Assembly: GCA_963920575.1 (NCBI GenBank)
Contig: OY986966.1
Location: 14,091,297 to 14,155,296, forward strand
DNA length: 64,000 nt
Reading direction: 5' to 3'
Source of the DNA: Narthecium ossifragum
Taxonomy: Eukaryota > Streptophyta > Magnoliopsida > Dioscoreales > Nartheciaceae
The notes under the pieces were generated by a model. That model was not told the DNA's origin. It did no database searches and worked only from the letters and a program-made list of their open reading frames with translations. This document shows, piece by piece, positions 59,538 through 64,000 of this stretch (positions are counted from its first letter, which is position 1; each line of letters begins with the position of its first letter). A program made the translations under genes and the position numbers.

Positions 59538-60198
59538 GGCCTGTTTGGTTGATGAGAAGTGAGCTGAAGTGAAATGACTTCTAGGGAGTGAAATGAAGTG
59601 AAGTGAAGTGACTTCTGGGGGGTTTCTGAGTTTTGGTGTTTGGTTGATGTTTGAAGTGGAATATGGTCACCCCCAACTATTTAATATTTTAATAATTTCC
59701 CTATATTAAAATATTAAAAAATAATACTATTTTAGATGGTGTGGACCAATCACAAGGTGCCACGTGACATGTGGGATCCATTTATATTAATATTTTATTA
59801 TAGTATGATATTATTAACATTATTTGCCACTTAAAATATTAAAATTAAAACATTAAAATAATATTTTAATCTTAAAATATTAATAATTTAATAACTTTTA
59901 AAATTAAATTATTAGAAATAATATTATTTTGGATGACGTGGATCAATCACGAGGTGATACGTGATATGTGAGACCTACTTATATTAATATTTTATTATAA
60001 TATAATATTATTAATATTAATTCTCACTTCAAATGTTACTTCAAATGACTTCAGACCAAAAAGACCGGAAGTCGAAATGGAAAGTGACAGCTTTGGCTAC
60101 AGTGACTTGGAAGTGGGGAGCAACCAAACACCTGAAGTGGCTCGGAAGTCACTTAAAAAAAGTGACTTCCGGCCACTTCACGTGAAGCAAACATGCAG
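59538..60198 (+). mobile_element. MITE-like element with GGCCTGTTTGG end
   Basis: A non-coding element of about 660 bp. The left end GGCCTGTTTGGTTG and right end CAAACATGCA form an imperfect inverted pair. TATAG is found at both outer edges (59533-59537 and 60199-60203). The inside is AT-rich, with GAAGTGA-rich arms near both ends and an internal duplication of about 95 bp (59735-59833 and 59931-60025). The end motif is typical of hAT-like MITEs. The exact duplication length, 5 versus 8 bp, is unresolved. It sits about 250 bp upstream of the host gene start codon. Confidence 0.7.
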
Positions 60199-60448
60199 TA
60201 TAGGAATCTAGATCAATCTTCTGTTCTTGGGGAACAAGGAGTGCTCATAATTAATATGACAGAAAGCCTATTAAGCCCAAATGGGCCGGCCCATGCAGAA
60301 GCATATCTAACATTCTAAATCGGATCTATTCCAGGTTCTACTACTGCGAAGCAAATAGCAATAATAGCATCGGTTGAGGAACTGAAGCTTGTTGGTTTCT
60401 TGATGACTAGAAGCGAATCCCGTTGTTAACTTCTAGATTTCGCAAGGG
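60199..60448 (+). promoter_or_regulatory. Presumed proximal promoter and 5' UTR of the PPIase gene
   Basis: This is the only unique sequence between the MITE and the start codon. I see no convincing TATA box, so the transcription start is not placed; it could lie here or inside the MITE. No upstream ORF in good context was noted. Confidence 0.35.
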
Positions 60449-63400
60449 ATGTTTAGAACATCGCAACTCTCGGCTCTCTCCTCTCCAAGATTTCTCCTTT
60501 CCGACCTTAGGTTTCACATGATCGCGTCGCTCAGCATCTCTTCGTCCAAATCTATAAACCATTCTTGCCTCTCAAAGTCGCCACCTTTCGTTCCTAAGCT
60601 AGTCAGACCAGCATCAACACCATCCCCCTATCCTTTCTTTGGTTGGATGCCTTCAACGGTGACAAATCCAAGGCCTATAGGAACAGGTTTGTTTTCCCAG
60701 AGAAAGGGTACCTCTTTGTTCGTGTTGCATCACTTTAGTGTGTTTCCGTTTTATTGGGATGACTTTTCTTCACTTTGTGGTGTTATTCTACTGTGAGAGT
60801 ATTAATTTAGTGCTGGGGGTGATTCTTTGCAGCTATGTTCAGTAGTGGAAGCAGTGAAATAGAGAAGAAAGAGATATTGGTTCAGCATTTGGTCGTTAGT
60901 GAGAACGACCTTAAGCTTCTAGCGGAACTTCAACAAAAGATTTCGGAAGGTAACTCATAATAAAAACCTTGCAAATTGTTGATTAATCTTGTTGGCAGAT
61001 AATATATGATGTTGTAGAAGAGAGGCAGACTTAACTAGTGCCTGGTTGATCCAGGACACTTTATGACTCACAGGCTCCAGTTCGTGAATGAGAACGTCCT
61101 TTTGTAGTTTTTAGTGAGATAAGCAAATTAGCAGGGAAAATTAACAAAATAGCTAATTAGTTAAAGCAATATGTAGCTTTCCTTCACCTGAGAGCATGAT
61201 GTGGAGGACATTTGAGAGAGGGTACATGTATCACCTTAAGTTGTAATGATGCTTGAAAGAATGTCTTAAAGAAGTTAGTTCAGTTATTATTAAAGTACAG
61301 GGAATTGTCTATATTCTTTGAGACGATGATCAGATTCAGACATTAAGTGCATAGGTGCATAGGTGAATGCAAACTAACCAGGACTTGGTGACCAATAGAC
61401 AAAGACAAAATCTGTCGCTATATTTAAAAGAATCAAAATAAAGAGCTCGGTAATTTAGTCCAAAGGTTAAGTAGCTAGAGTACTGGCACAGTTTTAGCAT
61501 TTAAGAAGTTCGAAATCTGAGATGCATTAGATGATTTCAGTTACAATCTGATTCTAGAATAATGTGACTTGCCAACCCTGACCTGCTGAGATGCTTTAGT
61601 AGAAAGGCAGGGGAAGAAATTAGGACAATTGGCCTAATATGATTGTCAATGAAGCTAATTAAATCGTTGGTGTTAAATTGGATTAAAAGTCGGGGAATTT
61701 TGGAGTAGGAACTTTGACATTGAAAAAGCCCAAGGTCTTTTGTATTCAAGCTAAATGCTGAACCATACAACAACTGCTTCCATAATGCTTCAATAGTATA
61801 ATTGGATTAGTAGCATAACCAGTAATGCACATGATTTGCTCTGAATATCTGTAGAATTCACAAAAGAATGTGATAAGTACATGATGGGATATGACAACAG
61901 CGTACAACACATTAAGCCTGTATAATAAGTGCAAGTTAATTCAGACTTTTAGGTGAAAGATCCGTAGGTTGCGTTGTGTGTGTTTCGTATAGATAGTAAG
62001 GATTTGTCTAGCTTCACCTAGTAATACCTCAACTCCAATTTTCTTCTTGTATGAAATTAGCTGGATGTGAAATTTGATGCTAGTATTGTGAAGCAAAAAC
62101 CTTCTTCTAAGCCTTAGGATTTCTTTGCCAGAAATTCGTTACTACTGTCTCCAAGTATAATCATAATCCCTATTGGACACCTTCTGAGTATCACATTCAC
62201 AAGTGCTTCATCCACCACATACTGGACAAAGGGTTACCGTATGTAAATGACTTTGCACATTCGTATTCTTCTTTTCCTTGTTTTGTAATGAAGAAACTAA
62301 CTATAAGAACACTAATGTTTGTCAGTTTGCATGTTGTACTTATATGATAGAGATAGTGGTTACTTGCTGCGTCCATTTTAATGCATCACTGATGTAATGG
62401 TTAAACTTTACAAATTTGTATTCAGGAATAGATTTGAGTGATTTAGCAGCGGAATACTCAATCTGTCCATCAAAAGAAAATGGTGGTATGCTCGGGTGGG
62501 TTCGAAGAGGGCAAATGGTATGTGTTAGCTATGAATGTCACAACTCCTTGCAAGTCATAAGCAGCATACCACACAGAGATGCACATATGCCTGATGTTAA
62601 CTTCTAGACATAGTATCTTAGGGGTCTCACAGTAATCCGTCGCCCATTTTACTGTCAATTGATGATAATGTAACATGCTGGTTTCGTACTTGAAAGATCA
62701 GCATCGTAATTCTTTTGTCCACTTTATATGAGCTATGTATGATGAGCCAAGTGGCAGCAGTATACTCGTAAAACGAGGAAATTACTATTCAAATTCAAAA
62801 CTTTTCGTACTACTTCATTAGTCATTAGAAGTTATTCTGCCTTGTCTACTAAGAAGAGAAGTTATTCTGCCTCGTCTACTAAGAAGAATTTTGCTTGATA
62901 TTCTCTTCCAATTTCTTTCATTATTTGTCCCATGTAACCCTTGATTGTAACATCAGGATTGGAAGTGGTTCATGAACCATATCCATGTTCTTGACACTGG
63001 CTTTCCACACTCATTTTTGTCATTGTCTACTCATGAAGGTAAGGGACAATTCATGAGCAGAATTAGTTATGTAGTTCTCAAACTTCAGTAGCGATGCCAT
63101 CCCATAGTAAAACCTTTGCATAGTCATTTTACCATGTTGCCACTTGGCATCCATTAGCAACAAATGTTGCCTGGCCATTAAGGTACTAGTAAACTTGGAG
63201 CAATTTTCTGTCAGCATAGACTTGGGCAGTGGGGGAGTAGAAGGAAAGAGTGTAGAAAGATGAATATGGTGACTTCAAGATGGAATATGTGCTCTTTCCC
63301 ATACACAAAGTACAAGAGTTCCTTTCTGTTGCTCGTTAGCTGGAAAGGAAGAGTTATTGAAGAAGGGAACTATATCATTATTACGCTCAACAATGATGAG

Positions 63401-64000
63401 AGATGTACACAACCTTACTTTTCAATACACTAGCAACGATCGAGCAACTGATCATGCCAATCTCTTTCAATGACAGGGTTTCCATGGTTCTTAGTAGAAA
63501 GGGTAACAAATTTAGCCTGGAATGATTTGAGTATAGAGTGTTGCCCCCCTTGATCCATGTTAACTGTGTAGTTGGTGCGGTTGCTAAGTTTATAATTCCG
63601 ATGAATATCATTGGAGCTCTTTCTCTCTTAATTGCAATAGTCCTGCTCAGCTAGTTAGATGCTTTCAAAGTGCTCTGCGACACCAGTCACCTTTTTTTTA
63701 TATATGATTGATCTGTTATTTTATATTGCCTGTTGTTACTTGACAGTTAATGAATCTTATTGGTTAAATTTGCCCAGATACCAGAATTTGAGGAATTTGC
63801 ATTTAGTGCCCCTTTAAATAAAGTTGTGCGTTGTAAGAGTAAATATGGATGGCACCTGTTGCAGGTTCTTTCTGAAAGGTTGTACGTGAATCCTAATTTT
63901 CTTTGCTCATTCTCTATGGTTCCATGATTAAAAGTTGTTTGCATTAGCAGGGAAGAATCTGTACTTCAAGATATTGAGCCAGAAGAGCTCTATGCAAAAC
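60449..64000 (+). CDS. Chloroplast-type parvulin (PpiC) PPIase/rhodanese protein, 3' end outside window
   Basis: This is a host gene resembling Arabidopsis rhodanese-like/PpiC domain-containing protein 12. Exons: 60449-60686, 60833-60949, 62426-62517, 63778-63878 and 63951 to beyond 64000. All introns are GT...AG, and joins keep the frame (phases 1, 1, 0, 2). About 199 residues are visible. Residues 1 to about 80 are Ser/Arg-rich without acidic clusters, a likely plastid transit peptide; a second Met (MIASLS) lies at about residue 25. The PpiC domain covers about 88-183: EILVQHLVV, DLSDLAAEYSICPSKENGG, MLGWVRRGQM, IPEFEEFAF, VVRCKSKYGWHLLQVLSER, including the conserved His of WHLLQV. The family's C-terminal rhodanese domain would follow ESVLQDIEPEELYAK, beyond the window. 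Parvulins isomerise peptidyl-prolyl bonds. No lesions seen. Confidence 0.92.
60950..62425 (+). other. Intron 2 of the PPIase gene
   Basis: A 1.48-kb intron starting GTAACT and ending TTCAG. It is AT-rich with only short chance frames on both strands, and no transposon end was recognised. Introns 1 (60687-60832) and 4 (63879-63950) are short. Intron 3 (62518-63777) is 1.26 kb and also shows no gene; a near-perfect tandem repeat of about 34 bp (GAAGTTATTCTGCCT-type) lies near 62827-62887. Confidence 0.8.

Noticed and set aside
60449..60796. 115-codon uninterrupted frame
   Set aside because: The last 36 codons read through intron 1. Splicing at 60686/60833 restores the conserved family sequence.
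61042..61056. CCTGGTTGATCC, like the 5' end of 18S rRNA
   Set aside because: The match ends after about 12 bases and lies in a host-gene intron; no rRNA follows.

Overview
This is nuclear DNA from a flowering plant: long-terminal-repeat (LTR) retrotransposons inserted into one another, a host gene with GT-AG introns, and a MITE with GGCCTGTTTGG-type ends. That MITE end is common in monocots, but I cannot name the species. No prokaryotic gene, CRISPR array, rRNA or tRNA gene is supported. About 59 of the 64 kb is nested transposon. One host gene lies at the right edge: a chloroplast-type parvulin (PpiC)/rhodanese protein on the + strand, with four complete exons and a truncated fifth visible from 60449.

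Layout, left to right. 1-2006: 3' end and 3' LTR of an Athila/Tat-type Ty3/gypsy element, inserted into a minus-strand SIRE/Maximus-type Ty1/copia element (2007-7889) that is truncated in integrase. The copia 5' LTR is split by a reversed gypsy LTR (5184 to about 7097). 8032-22558: one old gypsy LTR ('family A') dismembered by a reversed solo family-A LTR (8249-9940, target-site duplication (TSD) ACCCC), a reversed solo family-C LTR (10358-12781, TSD GGGTT) and a Tekay/Del chromovirus, 'Tekay-1' (about 13142-21597). 22559-28150: another family-A LTR with primer-binding site and decayed gag, itself holding a solo family-B LTR (23012-25365, TSD GCGGC). 28150-34112: 5'-truncated family-C Tekay remnant carrying a solo family-A LTR (29880-32796, TSD AGACA). 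34113-58441: two minus-strand Athila elements in the order LTR-internal-LTR-internal-LTR that share the central LTR; that LTR is split by a deleted chromovirus, 'Tekay-2' (42780-48129, TSD GAAGA). 58442-59113: remnant of a small minus-strand gypsy element with a LTR of about 350 bp. 59538-60198: MITE. 60449 to the end: the PPIase gene.

Functionally, only the host gene looks alive. The best preserved transposon gene is the pol of the right Athila element, an uninterrupted 1257-codon protease-RT-RNase H-integrase frame, but its gag is broken. Other gag/pol genes carry frameshifts, deletions and stops. Many of the stops are CAG to TAG, as expected from deamination of methylated CHG sites in silenced DNA.

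The most unusual signal is not a gene. Dense arrays of the 8-bp palindrome GATCGATC, mostly in pairs, sit inside the LTRs of several otherwise unrelated families (Tekay-B, Tekay-C, Athila and, as a GGTCGATC variant, SIRE copia). Their flanking arms differ between copies. Family-A LTRs instead carry a conserved two-stem hairpin. These shared LTR modules are the best candidates for something undescribed.
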